Of a stretch of 64,000 nt of DNA, positions 27,686-36,578 are shown in pieces. The translations under genes and the position numbers were made by a program. The notes beneath the pieces are model-generated. The model was given only the letters and a program-made list of their open reading frames with translations. It made no database searches and was not told where the DNA came from. Positions within the stretch are counted from its first letter, which is position 1; each line of letters starts with the position of its first letter. Origin of the DNA: Hyphomicrobiales bacterium (lineage in GTDB: Bacteria > Pseudomonadota > Alphaproteobacteria > Rhizobiales > Beijerinckiaceae); assembly GCA_027483895.1 (NCBI GenBank), contig JAIXTP010000002.1:62001-126000 (forward strand), in the 5' to 3' direction.

Positions 27686-27821
27686 GACGCTGAACTCCCG
27701 TTTTCGAAACCGCACCATCGGAACGAGGGACTCTCCGGCGGAGGGCACAGCCCCGCCATGATATAAATCAGCTTTATCTAATATTGTTCCCCTGGGGGCC
27801 GGGCCCGCGACGATGCTCGGG

Positions 27822-27995
27822 TCAGGGGCCCTCACGAGCGGCCTTTTCGGCTTCGATCGCGGCTTCGAGGGAACCGAGCGCCGCTTCGAGCTCCTCCAAT
27901 TCTTCGAGCGTGATTTCCGCCGATCGGCCCCGCGTGCCGAGCTTCGAGAGCAGGTCGCGGGTTTCGGCCAGAAGCCGGGTGAGGCTTTCGTTCAT
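27822..27995 (-). CDS. Small coiled-coil protein of unknown function
   Basis: A 57-aa ORF starting MNESLTRLLAETRDLLSKLG, with a second half rich in Leu/Glu heptads (LEELEELEAALGSLEAAI), so it is probably all-helical. GGGAG stands before the ATG at 27995. It lies upstream of the cytochrome gene on the same strand but 136 bp away, with an AT-rich stretch between (27760-27790) that looks like the promoter for the cytochrome. Family not recognised. Confidence 0.55.
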   Translation of the reverse strand: MNESLTRLLAETRDLLSKLGTRGRSAEITLEELEELEAALGSLEAAIEAEKAAREGP

Positions 27996-28080
27996 GGGGC
28001 GCTCCCTTCGAAACGGTTCGAGGAAGAACGCGGAGATCGTGCGGGCGTTGCCGGCCGGACGGAGGCGGCGCCATACGCAG

Positions 28081-28097
28081 TTTGGAAGTCCTCCAAA
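28081..28097. promoter_or_regulatory. Irr-type iron control element-like palindrome upstream of bfd-bfr
   Basis: A 17-bp dyad TTTGGA-N5-TCCAAA. It matches the layout of the rhizobial iron control element (TTTAGAA-N3-TTCTAAA) in arm length and spacing, with one symmetrical A-to-G/T-to-C change plus a flank change. It is 183 bp upstream of the bfd start, the right neighbourhood for iron-storage control by Irr or a Fur-like protein. Confidence 0.5.
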
Positions 28098-28279
28098 CAT
28101 CGGGAAGTACTTACGAATTTCCTTGACCCCGCCGTTCGGACGGGCTTGGTGGGGGGCATGCTCCGAGCCCGGGCCTTGAACCCGGCGGTCAGAGGAAAGC
28201 CGATGCCTTCTTCGAACCCGCGCCGCGTGCCGCCACGGCCGCCGGCGTCAGGCGCGCCTGCATGCATGCGGGGCGCCTC

Positions 28280-28537
28280 ATGATCGTCTGTCAGTGCAAC
28301 GCGCTCTCCGACAAGGCGATCAAGGCCTGTCTCGCGCCCGGCCCGGCCTGCCCGCGCACGCCCGCTCAGGTGCATCGCTGCTTCGGCTGCAGCGCGCAAT
28401 GCGGCGGCTGCGCGAAGACGCTGCGTAAATTGCTGGACGAGGCCGCCGCGACGGGCTGCGGCGCCTGCCCGGCGGCCTGCCCCTCTGCCGGAACCACGGC
28501 CGCGCCCGCGCTTGAAGACCTACATTCCGCTACGTAA
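28280..28537 (+). CDS. bfd: Bacterioferritin-associated ferredoxin
   Basis: An 85-aa [2Fe-2S] protein that reduces bacterioferritin to release iron. N-terminal [18 protein letters not shown] has the CxC pair; [15 protein letters not shown] has the second CxxC pair. A Cys/Ala-rich tail ([10 protein letters not shown]) extends beyond the usual ~64 residues and is unusual. The start at 28280 gives the conserved M(I/Y)VCxCN N-terminus; an ATG six codons earlier is less likely. It is followed by bfr after 31 bp, the standard pair. Confidence 0.92.
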   Translation: MIVCQCNALSDKAIKACLAPGPACPRTPAQVHRCFGCSAQCGGCAKTLRKLLDEAAATGCGACPAACPSAGTTAAPALEDLHSAT

Positions 28538-28568
28538 GCTCACTTTCCCGAAACCGGAGGAGCCTGCG

Positions 28569-29048
28569 ATGAAGGGCGACGCACGCGTCATCGAATATCT
28601 CAACCGCGGTCTTCGCAGCGAGCTGACCGCGGTCAGCCAATACTGGCTGCATTACCGGATGCTGGAGGATTGGGGCTATCGCGATCTCGCGGCGGTCTGG
28701 CGGAAGGAAAGCATCGAGGAAATGGGCCATGCCGACCGTTTCGTCGCGCGGATCCTCTTCCTCGAAGGACACCCGAACCTGCAGACGCTCGACCCGCTGC
28801 GGATCGGCGAGAACGTGGAGGAGGTGATCTCCGCCGATCTCGCCGCCGAGCATGACGCCCTCGCGCTCTATCGCGAAGCGGCCGGCCATGCCGAGTCGGT
28901 CGGCGACCGGGTCTCGAAGACGCTGTTCGAAGAGCTGATGGCCGACGAGGAGCACCATATCGACTTCCTCGAAACCCAGCTCGGACTGATCGAACGGCTC
29001 GGTCTTCCGCTCTACGCGCAGAAGCACGTCGGATCCCCGGGGGGCTGA
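28569..29048 (+). CDS. bfr: Bacterioferritin
   Basis: A 159-aa haem-containing iron-storage subunit that forms a 24-mer. All ferroxidase ligands are in place: Glu18, Glu51, His54, Glu94, Glu127, His130; Met52 is the haem ligand. The start [15 protein letters not shown] at 28569 has CGGAGGAG upstream; the longer frame into bfd is not credible. Co-transcribed with bfd and possibly iron controlled through the dyad at 28081. Confidence 0.97.
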   Translation: MKGDARVIEYLNRGLRSELTAVSQYWLHYRMLEDWGYRDLAAVWRKESIEEMGHADRFVARILFLEGHPNLQTLDPLRIGENVEEVISADLAAEHDALALYREAAGHAESVGDRVSKTLFEELMADEEHHIDFLETQLGLIERLGLPLYAQKHVGSPGG

Positions 29049-29102
29049 CGGAACCATCGCGAGGCCGCCGCCGTTCGGGGGGATTCCTCGAAGGAGGCGG
29101 CC

Positions 29103-30833
29103 ATGATCATCATCGGAACGACGGGCGACGACGAACTGTCCGGCACCGACCTCGCGGACTCGATCGCGGGGCTGGCGGGCAGCGACATTCTCGACGGGCG
29201 AGACGGGCGCGACACGTTGCGCGGAGGCGACGGAGACGACCTTCTCGCAGGCGTCACGGACTCGCGCGATCTCGCCTATGCCGATGCCGGAAACGACAGG
29301 GTCGAGTTGCTGTACCTCCCGGGCGAGGATCTCGGCGCGGGCTTCGTCGACGGCGGCGCGGGCGTGGACGTGCTGGCGATCCGGACGACCTACGCCGACA
29401 TCGACCTCGACGTGACGTCATACCGACCCGAGGTAGCGGCCCGAGAGAACGACGCGCTCTTCCGAACCCCGTTCCGGCACTTCGAGCGGATCGACTTCCG
29501 GGCCGATCAGAACGCGGGCGCGAACGATTTCGTCCGCGCCGGGGATCTGGCCGACACGCTTCAGGGCGGAAGCGGCTCCGACACCTTCCATGGCGGGGCG
29601 GGAGACGACCTGCTCTTCGCGAGCGCTCCCGGGGCAGGCTCGGCCGACGATACGCTGACGGGAGATGCGGGAAACGACGTTCTCCGCGGTTCGAGCGGAA
29701 ATGATCTGATGGCGGGCGGCACCGGAGACGACACGCTGATTCAGGGCGGCGAGCGTTCGCTCGAGAGAAGCGGGGTGGGGACCGGGCTCGACACGATGGA
29801 CGGCGGCCCCGGTGACGACCTCTTCGTCGATCTCGGTATCGGAGAGACGGGCGACGGCTATTCCGGAGGAGCTTCCGTGACGGGCGGCTCCGGCCGCGAC
29901 GTCTTCGAAGTGGACGTGGCGAATCCCGACGGCGCCTTCTTCGACATCATGATCGGCGACTACGATCCTGCGGAGGATCGGCTTCTGTTCCCGTCGGACG
30001 CATTGCGCGCTTGGCTCATCGGTTCCGTTTCGGCCGAACAACGCGGAGACGATGCCGTGTTCATGACGTTCAGCCGGGGGAGTCTCGCGTCCGGCTTCGT
30101 CTATGAGGGCTTCTTCGACAAGATCGTGCTGCGCGGCGTCGATCTCGACGACGTTCTCGCGCAGCTCGGTTGGCCTCTGCCCTCCGCCCGTGCGGATACG
30201 CTGCGCGGAACGAGCGGGGACGACGTCCTGTCCGGCGGATTCGGACCGGACGTCCTGGGCGGGCTCGGCGGCGCGGACACCCTGCAGGGCGGGCAAGGCG
30301 ACGACACGCTCTTCGGCGGCGCAGACCGCGACATCGTCGCGGGCGGCTTCGGAGACGATCTCGCCTTCGGGGGTGCGGGAAACGACCGTCTGGACGGCGC
30401 CTACGGGAACGATCGGCTGTGGGGAGAGGCGGGGAACGATACGCTGATCGGCGGGCCGGGTTTCGACCGGCTTTGGGGCGGCGACGGAGACGACCTGCTG
30501 CGCGGCGACGGCGTGCTTCGCGGTCAGGCCGGCAACGATACGCTCTCGGGAAGCGGCACGATGGTCGGCGGGGAGGGGTTCGACGTCTTCCGGTTTCCGG
30601 CCCGCGGAACCGACGCGATCAGCGCGACGATCCTGGATTTCGACCCCGGTACGGACCTTCTGGACGTAACCTCATGGGGCGATCCCGACTTCGCCTCCTT
30701 CGTCGCGAACCACGTCCTGACGAGTCCCGACGGCTCCGTGTATCTCTGGCACGACATCTACCACAATGCCGACCGGATCGCGTTGCCCGGCGTGACGCCG
30801 GAGCAACTCACGCCGGACAACGTGCTCGTCTGA
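29103..30833 (+). CDS. RTX (haemolysin-type calcium-binding repeat) protein
   Basis: A 576-aa glycine/aspartate-rich protein. RTX nonapeptide blocks (GGxGxDxLx) occur at about 7-50, 150-215 and 370-490, with units such as GGDGDDLLAG, GGAGNDRLDG and GGDGDDLLRG. They fold into Ca2+-binding beta-rolls. The C-terminus (FDVFRF, then ILDFDPGTDLLDVTSW) resembles the last module of type I secretion substrates. No catalytic domain is recognised. The ATG follows AAGGAGG. No type I ABC/MFP/TolC genes are adjacent, so secretion would need genes elsewhere. Confidence 0.9.
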   Translation: MIIIGTTGDDELSGTDLADSIAGLAGSDILDGRDGRDTLRGGDGDDLLAGVTDSRDLAYADAGNDRVELLYLPGEDLGAGFVDGGAGVDVLAIRTTYADIDLDVTSYRPEVAARENDALFRTPFRHFERIDFRADQNAGANDFVRAGDLADTLQGGSGSDTFHGGAGDDLLFASAPGAGSADDTLTGDAGNDVLRGSSGNDLMAGGTGDDTLIQGGERSLERSGVGTGLDTMDGGPGDDLFVDLGIGETGDGYSGGASVTGGSGRDVFEVDVANPDGAFFDIMIGDYDPAEDRLLFPSDALRAWLIGSVSAEQRGDDAVFMTFSRGSLASGFVYEGFFDKIVLRGVDLDDVLAQLGWPLPSARADTLRGTSGDDVLSGGFGPDVLGGLGGADTLQGGQGDDTLFGGADRDIVAGGFGDDLAFGGAGNDRLDGAYGNDRLWGEAGNDTLIGGPGFDRLWGGDGDDLLRGDGVLRGQAGNDTLSGSGTMVGGEGFDVFRFPARGTDAISATILDFDPGTDLLDVTSWGDPDFASFVANHVLTSPDGSVYLWHDIYHNADRIALPGVTPEQLTPDNVLV

Positions 30834-30845
30834 ACGAGCCTCGGC

Positions 30846-31148
30846 TCAGTCGAAGTCGAAGAGTTCGCCCAGGAGCGACTTCCGCTTCTTGTAGCGGGGG
30901 TCGTAATGGCCGTGCTTGGGGTAATGGCCGGGATAGGGCGCGCTCTGCGGCGGCGGGGCGTAGTTCGGCTGCGGTGCGGGGGCAGGCGCCGGGGCGGCCC
31001 GCGGGGCCTCGTCGGCCGCCGCACGCTCGATGATCTTGTCCAGCTCCCCGCGGTCGAGCCACACGCCGCGGCATTTCGGGCAATAGTCGATCTCGATCCC
31101 TTGACGCTCGGCCATCACGAGATCGGAGCCGTCGATCGGACATTTCAT
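30846..31148 (-). CDS. TFIIB-type zinc-ribbon protein
   Basis: A 100-aa protein. The zf-TFIIB ribbon (about 1-45) has two Cys pairs, MKCP...D and YCPKCRGVWLDRGELDKII, with the conserved GVWLDRGEL. A Pro/Ala/His/Tyr-rich linker (about 50-85) follows, then a basic-to-acidic end KKRKSLLGELFDFD. Proteins of this type are widespread; function unknown. It converges with the RTX gene across 12 bp. Confidence 0.85.
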   Translation of the reverse strand: MKCPIDGSDLVMAERQGIEIDYCPKCRGVWLDRGELDKIIERAAADEAPRAAPAPAPAPQPNYAPPPQSAPYPGHYPKHGHYDPRYKKRKSLLGELFDFD

Positions 31149-31324
31149 CGAGAAGATCCTTTTCAGCCATCGTTCCTCCCGTTCGACATCGTGACGCGCC
31201 GGCGGCGTCGCAAGGCCCGGGGGTGCGGCGCAAAGCTGCAGGCGGAGGCGGGCCCCGACGTCGCCCCCCTACACGCGACGGGCTTTCCGTGCGACAAGCC
31301 GGTTCTCTCCCATCGAGCGTATCG

Positions 31325-32542
31325 ATGTCGTCTTCCGGTTGGGCCGCCCTGCGCGTCCGTGATTTCAGGCTCTTCGTGCTCGGCCGCCTTCTGGCGGGCG
31401 CCGGGCTGCAGTTCCTCGTGCTCGCGCTGGGCTGGACGATCTACGAGCGGACGAAAAGCGCTTGGGCGCTCGGCATGATCGGCCTCGCCTCCTTCCTGCC
31501 GACGCTGGTGCTCGCGCTCGTCGCGGGCCAGCTCGCGGACAGGATCGACCGGCGGCTCATCATCTGCGTCTGCTTCGGCGGTCAGGCGCTCGCGGGCGCG
31601 GGTCTCGCGGCCTGCGTCCTGCTGCTGCCGGACGGCGTGGTCTGGCCGATCTATGCGCTCACCATGATGATCGGCGCCGGCCGCGCCTTCTACGGCCCCG
31701 CCACGCAGGCGCTGCTTCCCGGCCTCGTGCCGCGCGAGATCTTTCCCGGTGCCGTCGGGCTCAACGCCTCGGTCTGGCAGATCGCGAGCGTCACGGGCCC
31801 CGCCATCGCGGGCTTCCTTCTGATCTTCGGCCCCTCGATCGCCTTCGCCGCCGCGGCCGTGCTTTCGGGGCTGGCCTCGCTCGCCTTCTTCGCCATCCGC
31901 ACCCGGCCGCAACTGCCCCCGCGCGAGCCCGTCACCGCCGCCACGGTCTTCGCCGGGATCCGGTTCATCCGCTCGCGCCCCGTCATTCTCGGCGCGATCT
32001 CGCTCGATCTCTTCGCGGTGCTGCTGGGCGGCGCGACGGCGCTGCTGCCGATCTATGCGCAGGACATCCTGAAGGTCGGCCCGGAAGGACTCGGAATCCT
32101 GCGCAGCATGCCGGCGCTCGGCGCCGTCAGCATGGCGATGATCCTCGCCCAATGGCCGCTGCGGCGCCGTACCGGGCCGACGATGCTCAGCTGCGTCGGG
32201 CTGTTCGGGCTCGCCACCGTGATCTTCGGCCTGTCGACCGACTTCACGCTGTCGCTCGCCTGTCTCGTGATCCTCGGTGCGGCCGACATGGTGAGCGTCT
32301 ATGTCCGGCAGAGCCTCGTGCAGGGCGAAACGCCCGACGACATGCGCGGGCGCGTGGCCGCCGTGAACTTCGTCTTCGTCGGCGCCTCCAACGAACTCGG
32401 CGAATTCGAATCCGGCGTATTGGCCGCGCTGATCGGCGTGGTCCCGGCCGTCGTCGTCGGCGGGGTCGGCACCATGATCGTCGCCGCGCTCTGGGCCAGG
32501 CTGTTCCCGGAACTCCGCAACCGGGACCGCCTGCTGACCTAG
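31325..32542 (+). CDS. MFS transporter (EntS/MFS_3-type)
   Basis: A 405-aa major facilitator with about twelve helices. The conserved loop GQLADRIDRRLIIC is motif A (G-x-L-A-D-R). DDMRGRVAAVNFVFVGASNE, late in the protein, is typical of the MFS_3 group that includes enterobactin exporter EntS. Start at 31325 (MSSSGWAALRVRDFRLF) matches the family. Substrate unknown. Its stop overlaps a convergent low-complexity gene by 4 bases. Confidence 0.9.
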   Translation: MSSSGWAALRVRDFRLFVLGRLLAGAGLQFLVLALGWTIYERTKSAWALGMIGLASFLPTLVLALVAGQLADRIDRRLIICVCFGGQALAGAGLAACVLLLPDGVVWPIYALTMMIGAGRAFYGPATQALLPGLVPREIFPGAVGLNASVWQIASVTGPAIAGFLLIFGPSIAFAAAAVLSGLASLAFFAIRTRPQLPPREPVTAATVFAGIRFIRSRPVILGAISLDLFAVLLGGATALLPIYAQDILKVGPEGLGILRSMPALGAVSMAMILAQWPLRRRTGPTMLSCVGLFGLATVIFGLSTDFTLSLACLVILGAADMVSVYVRQSLVQGETPDDMRGRVAAVNFVFVGASNELGEFESGVLAALIGVVPAVVVGGVGTMIVAALWARLFPELRNRDRLLT

Positions 32543-32967
32543 CCGGTTCCGGTCGGATCGTCCGAGGGGCCGCCGCCCTTTCCGGCGTCGTGCGGATCCC
32601 CGCCTTCCGAGATCACCGGCTCTTCCGGCCTCTCCTCGTCGCGGATCGGCGGACCCGTGATCGCGCCCGCGCCCATATAGGCGGGCGGGTCGCTGGCCGG
32701 GAACGAGAGTTCCGAGCCGAGATCGACCGCTTCCTGATCCGCCTGCGTGGCTTCGTCGGGCACGTCATCGGCCGAGGGCCCCGTCGCGGGCACCTCGTCG
32801 CCGCCGCCCGGACCGCGGGGTCCGCCCGCGATCGAAGGGCCGCGACCGCCTGTCGGCCCCGAGCCCGTTCCGGTGCCCGTCCCGCCCGTATTGCCGGGCC
32901 CGCCCTGCGCGGCTGCGCCGGGGCCTGCGATCGGCCCGCCTTCCGGTTTCTCGTCCTGCCCGCTCAT
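32539..32967 (-). CDS. Low-complexity Gly/Pro-rich protein
   Basis: A 142-aa acidic, Gly/Pro-rich and probably disordered protein. The only conserved-looking segment is LSFPASDPPAYMGAGAITG in the C-terminal half; SFPASDPP-containing short proteins occur widely in proteobacteria without known function. Two parallel facts support it as coding: an ATG start at 32967 and a Pro/Asp bias unlike the other frames. It converges with the MFS gene. Confidence 0.6.
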   Translation of the reverse strand: MSGQDEKPEGGPIAGPGAAAQGGPGNTGGTGTGTGSGPTGGRGPSIAGGPRGPGGGDEVPATGPSADDVPDEATQADQEAVDLGSELSFPASDPPAYMGAGAITGPPIRDEERPEEPVISEGGDPHDAGKGGGPSDDPTGTG

Positions 32968-33019
32968 ACCGTCCTCCCCGTCGTTCGCGGGAGAGGAACG
33001 CCTCGACGGCGGCCGCGGT

Positions 33020-35755
33020 TCAGTCGGCGAGAACGCGCGTGGTGGGGAAGGTCACTTCGACCATTGTGCCCTGGTCGCGCGCGCTGCGGATGTCGAGCGC
33101 GGCGCGGTTGGCTTCGACCAGCGCCTTGGTGAGCGGCAGGCCGAGGCCCGTGCCGCCGGCCTTGCGGCCCGTCCGCGTCTGGCGGAAGGGTTCGAGCGCG
33201 GCCCGGATCTCTTCGGGATCCATGCCCTGCCCCGTATCGCGGACGCGGATGACGACCTCGCCCTCCTCGGTGAGCGTGGTCGAAACGATCACCTGCCCCC
33301 CGGGATCGGTGAACTTCACCGCGTTCGAGAGCAGGTTCAGTACGATCTGGCGCAGCGAACGCTCGTCGGCGACGATCATCGGCAGCGTGGGCGCGAGGCC
33401 GGAGCGCAGCACGACCTTGCCCCGCTGGGCCTGCGGCTGCAGCAGACCGACCGCGCCGGCGACCACCGCGTTCGCATCCACCGCCCGGAAATCGAGATCG
33501 AATTTCCCGGCCTCGATCTTGGCGAGATCCAGAAGGTCGTTCACGAGGCTCAGGAGATGGGCGCCCGAGCCGTGGATGTCGCGCAGATATTCCTTGTAGC
33601 GTTCGTTGCCGACGGGCCCGAACCGCTCCTCGATCATCACCTCGGCGAAGCCCATGATGGCCGACAGCGGCGTGCGCAGCTCATGGCTGATCTTGGCGAG
33701 GATGTCAGATTTCTGCGCGCTGGCCTGTTCGGCCTGCTGCTTCGAGGCGAGAAGATCGGCCTCGGCCTGCTTCCAAGCCGTCATGTCCCGCAGCACGGCA
33801 CAGAAGCGCGGCTGCGGGCCGTCGCCGATCCGGCCGAGCGTCATGAAGAGCGGGATGGTCCCGCCGCGGCGCGCCCGCCCCTTCACTTCGCGGCCGTCGT
33901 TGAGCAGGCTCGCGACGCCGTTCGATTTCAGCCCGTCGAAATAGTCGAGCGCGATATTGTGGTCCTCGGGCGACAGAAGCGCGAGGAAGGTCTCGCCGCG
34001 GATCTTGTCGGCGTCGTAGCCGAACAGCGCTTCCGCCGTCCGATTGACGGCGACGACGCGCCCGTCCTCTTCCAGCACCAGCACGCCGTCGGTCGCGATG
34101 TCGAGCACGGCCCGCATTTCGGCGAGTTCGCGATCGACGTCCGCCCCGCGCATCACGACAGGGTCATGCTGCGCTTCGGCCTCGACCGGCCGGAAGCACA
34201 TCAAGGTAGCGGGCAGCCCGCTCCAGGTGATCGCGTTCATCCGAACCTGCACCGCGACCTCATGGCCGTCGCGCCGCTCGACGCCGACGCCGCGGCCGTT
34301 CTCTTCGGGCGCGGGCCCGCGGAACAAGCGGTGCATGCCGCCTTCCGCATGGAACACGTCGGCATCGGGGTAGCCGAGCAGATCGAGCAGCGCCCGGTTC
34401 ATCAGAATCGGCACGTCGCCGCGGCTCACGAGGACGCCGAGGCTGAGACGGTCGATCACGTCGAGCGCCTCGCCCAGAAGCTCCTCGCGGCCCGCATCCT
34501 GCGGCGGCGGCAGATGAGCCGCCTCTTCGGCGACCGGATGCGGCGCGGCCGCGGGCTCGTTCGCGGCGGGGGGCGGCGGCGGCGCGGCCTCGACCCGGCG
34601 GGAGAAGAACGCAGGGCGGTCCGGGACTGCATCCTGCGGGGGCACGGGCTCGGCGGGCCGCTTCGGGTCCGGGGCGGGCGCCGCACCGAGCGCGCGGGCG
34701 ATCTCCCGGAAGGCCGCGCGTTCCTCGGGCGTCAGACCCGGGCGCGACGGCGTCTCGGCCCGGCTTTCGGGCGCACGGACGGGTGGGGGTTCGGCCGCGG
34801 CCTTCGGGGCGGCGGGCTTGCGGGTCCGCGCGGGCGGCGTGTCGGCGGATGCGGGCGCGCGGGTCGGTTCCACGGCATGCGGCACGACGTCGTCGACCGG
34901 CAGCATGCGGGTGAGGTCGACGAGTGCGAAACCGCGAAAGCCTTCGAAAGCGCCGTCGGGCCCGTGCAGCGGCGTTCCGCCGATCCGGACCGCGCGCCAA
35001 TGTCCGGCATCGAAGCGCCAGAGCGTCTCGGCGCCGGTCACGGTTTCTCGCCAGCCGAGTGCGGCGGTCATCGCGCCGCTCGGGTCGGAGATCAGGCGTC
35101 CCTCGATCTCGTGCAGCCGACGGCCGAGAATGTCGGCCGAAGCGCCCAGAACCGCCGACGCCTCGTCGTCGAAAGGCAGAAACCGGCCGTCCGCATCGGT
35201 GCGCCAGGTGATGCGCAGGGATCGACGCTCTTCGGGCACCTTCGCCCGCGCCGCAGGAGCGGCGGGCGGGACGGCGGGCGACGCTTCCGGAACGACCGGT
35301 GCGACGGGCCGCATCGGCTCGGGCGCGAGCCCCGGTGCCGGTTCGGGCGCGAAGATCCATTCGGGCAGGGCGGGCGCGGGACCCGTGGGCTCGGGCGACA
35401 CGGCGACGAGCGCCGGCGAGCCGTCCGCGAGACGGACGCGGCGGAACGCCATGGTCACGGCTTCATAGCCGCGGCCCGGCATCCGGATGCGTTCGAGATG
35501 ATAGCCGGAGACGGGCGCGGCGCCCGCGGCCAGGACCAGCAGGCGCTCGAGGGGGAGGCGGGAATCGAGCTGCGCGGGGCCGACGGATCCGGCGCCGAGG
35601 CCGAACAAGGACGCGCCCGCAGGCGTCGCCCAGACGAGGCGACGCATGTCGGCGGCGAGCACCGCGACGGCTTCGCCGCGGCGCGCGGCGGCGGCCGGTT
35701 CGCTTCCGGCGGTGAGGACGTCCGCCCGACCGTGGTCAGGCCCCTCGACGCTCAT
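33020..35755 (-). CDS. Large PAS-domain sensor histidine kinase (PleC/DivJ-like)
   Basis: A 911-aa soluble kinase without obvious membrane helices. Several PAS-like regions (around 20-110, 175-290, 415-530 and 540-665) alternate with Pro/Ala-rich linkers (about 115-185, 300-415). The C-terminus has HisKA with ISHELRTPLSAIMGFAEVM (His691), N-box NLLSNAVKFT, G1 RDTGQGMDPEE and G2 TGLGLPLTKALVE. The kinase core is like that of PleC, DivJ and PdhS of the alphaproteobacterial cell-cycle pathway. No regulator gene is next to it. Divergent from the phasin gene across 219 bp. Confidence 0.9.
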   Translation of the reverse strand: MSVEGPDHGRADVLTAGSEPAAAARRGEAVAVLAADMRRLVWATPAGASLFGLGAGSVGPAQLDSRLPLERLLVLAAGAAPVSGYHLERIRMPGRGYEAVTMAFRRVRLADGSPALVAVSPEPTGPAPALPEWIFAPEPAPGLAPEPMRPVAPVVPEASPAVPPAAPAARAKVPEERRSLRITWRTDADGRFLPFDDEASAVLGASADILGRRLHEIEGRLISDPSGAMTAALGWRETVTGAETLWRFDAGHWRAVRIGGTPLHGPDGAFEGFRGFALVDLTRMLPVDDVVPHAVEPTRAPASADTPPARTRKPAAPKAAAEPPPVRAPESRAETPSRPGLTPEERAAFREIARALGAAPAPDPKRPAEPVPPQDAVPDRPAFFSRRVEAAPPPPPAANEPAAAPHPVAEEAAHLPPPQDAGREELLGEALDVIDRLSLGVLVSRGDVPILMNRALLDLLGYPDADVFHAEGGMHRLFRGPAPEENGRGVGVERRDGHEVAVQVRMNAITWSGLPATLMCFRPVEAEAQHDPVVMRGADVDRELAEMRAVLDIATDGVLVLEEDGRVVAVNRTAEALFGYDADKIRGETFLALLSPEDHNIALDYFDGLKSNGVASLLNDGREVKGRARRGGTIPLFMTLGRIGDGPQPRFCAVLRDMTAWKQAEADLLASKQQAEQASAQKSDILAKISHELRTPLSAIMGFAEVMIEERFGPVGNERYKEYLRDIHGSGAHLLSLVNDLLDLAKIEAGKFDLDFRAVDANAVVAGAVGLLQPQAQRGKVVLRSGLAPTLPMIVADERSLRQIVLNLLSNAVKFTDPGGQVIVSTTLTEEGEVVIRVRDTGQGMDPEEIRAALEPFRQTRTGRKAGGTGLGLPLTKALVEANRAALDIRSARDQGTMVEVTFPTTRVLAD

Positions 35756-35891
35756 CGACCTTCCTCCGCCCGCAGGAACGCGCGGGCCACCTCATCCGGT
35801 TACACGCCGGCCGAAAGATCGTCCACGCGCACGCCACGGATTCGTCCGATTATGTTGTCCCTTCGTTAACGACCCATCACGCTTGACTATT

Positions 35892-35922
35892 GTGCATCGC
35901 ACCATTATGTTGCACCGCACAA
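35892..35922. promoter_or_regulatory. Paired TGC-N3-GCA operators upstream of phasin
   Basis: GTGC-ATC-GCAC (35892-35902) and TTGC-ACC-GCACAA (35910-35922) lie tandemly 53-83 bp ahead of the phasin ATG. TGC-rich palindromes of this kind are the sites of PhaR, the repressor that controls phasins in alphaproteobacteria. A related CTGC-GGT-GCAG occurs at 11792-11802. Confidence 0.6.
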
Positions 35923-35974
35923 TGAAACACCCTCCGGCGGGGATCGCCGGATCCGACACCCGAAGGAGGCCGCG

Positions 35975-36418
35975 ATGGCCAAGAACCAGATCAACTATGA
36001 AGTCCCCGCCGAAATGCGCGATTTCGCCGAAAAGAGCGTCGAGCAGGCCCGCAAGGCTTTCGACGGCTTCCTGACCGCCGCGAACAAGGCCGTCTCCGCC
36101 GCCGAGACGCAGGCCGCGGGCGTGCAGGCCAACGGCCGCGACATGGCGCAGAAGGCGATCGGCTATGCCGAGCAGAACATCGCGGCGAGCTTCGACTTCG
36201 CCCAGAAGATGGTCCGCGTGAAGGACGTGCAGGAACTCATGCAGCTCCAGACGGAGTTCATGAAGACCCAGATGTCCGCGCTGCAGAACCAGATGCAGGA
36301 AGTCGGCACCGTCGTTCAGGCTTCGGTCCAGAAGGCCGCCGCCGACGCGAAGACGACGGTCGAGAAGGCCACCGCCGAAGTGCAGAAGGCCGCGGCCGAA
36401 GCGACCCGCCGCAAGTAA
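35975..36418 (+). CDS. phaP: Phasin family protein (PHA granule-associated)
   Basis: A 147-aa all-helical protein that coats polyhydroxyalkanoate granules. It begins MAKNQINYEVPAEMRDFAEK, followed by VEQARKAFDGFLTAANKA, the Phasin_2 signature. An amphipathic middle (FDFAQKMVRVKDVQELMQLQ, then TEFMKTQMSAL) and an Ala/Lys tail complete it. RBS GAAGGAGG is strong. It is preceded by two PhaR-like sites and followed by a terminator. No phaC is in the window. Confidence 0.95.
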   Translation: MAKNQINYEVPAEMRDFAEKSVEQARKAFDGFLTAANKAVSAAETQAAGVQANGRDMAQKAIGYAEQNIAASFDFAQKMVRVKDVQELMQLQTEFMKTQMSALQNQMQEVGTVVQASVQKAAADAKTTVEKATAEVQKAAAEATRRK

Positions 36419-36425
36419 GCGGCGC

Positions 36426-36445
36426 AGGGCCGCTGCGGCCCTTTG
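36426..36445 (+). terminator. Rho-independent terminator of phasin gene
   Basis: Perfect 7-bp stem AGGGCCG (36426-36432) and CGGCCCT (36436-36442) with CTG loop, then TTTGATTT; it starts 8 bases after the phasin stop. Confidence 0.85.
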
Positions 36446-36578
36446 ATTTCGCGATGCGACGCTGCGGCGCCGCATCGCACGGACTTCGAGTGCCTTCGGC
36501 CGCCGTTTCGGGCGGCAACGCGTTTTCGTCAAGGAGCCCCGGCCCTTCGAAGCGACCGCGGGCGAAGGAGACCTTCCG

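Noticed and set aside
29103-30833. Tandem short DNA repeats that might be a CRISPR-like or minisatellite array
   Set aside because: Period follows nine codons of the RTX nonapeptide, with no conserved DNA spacer structure.
36449-36480. Hairpin GCGATGCG/CGCATCGC behind the phasin terminator as a small RNA
   Set aside because: No promoter or T-run supports an RNA gene; may be only a leader hairpin of the next gene.
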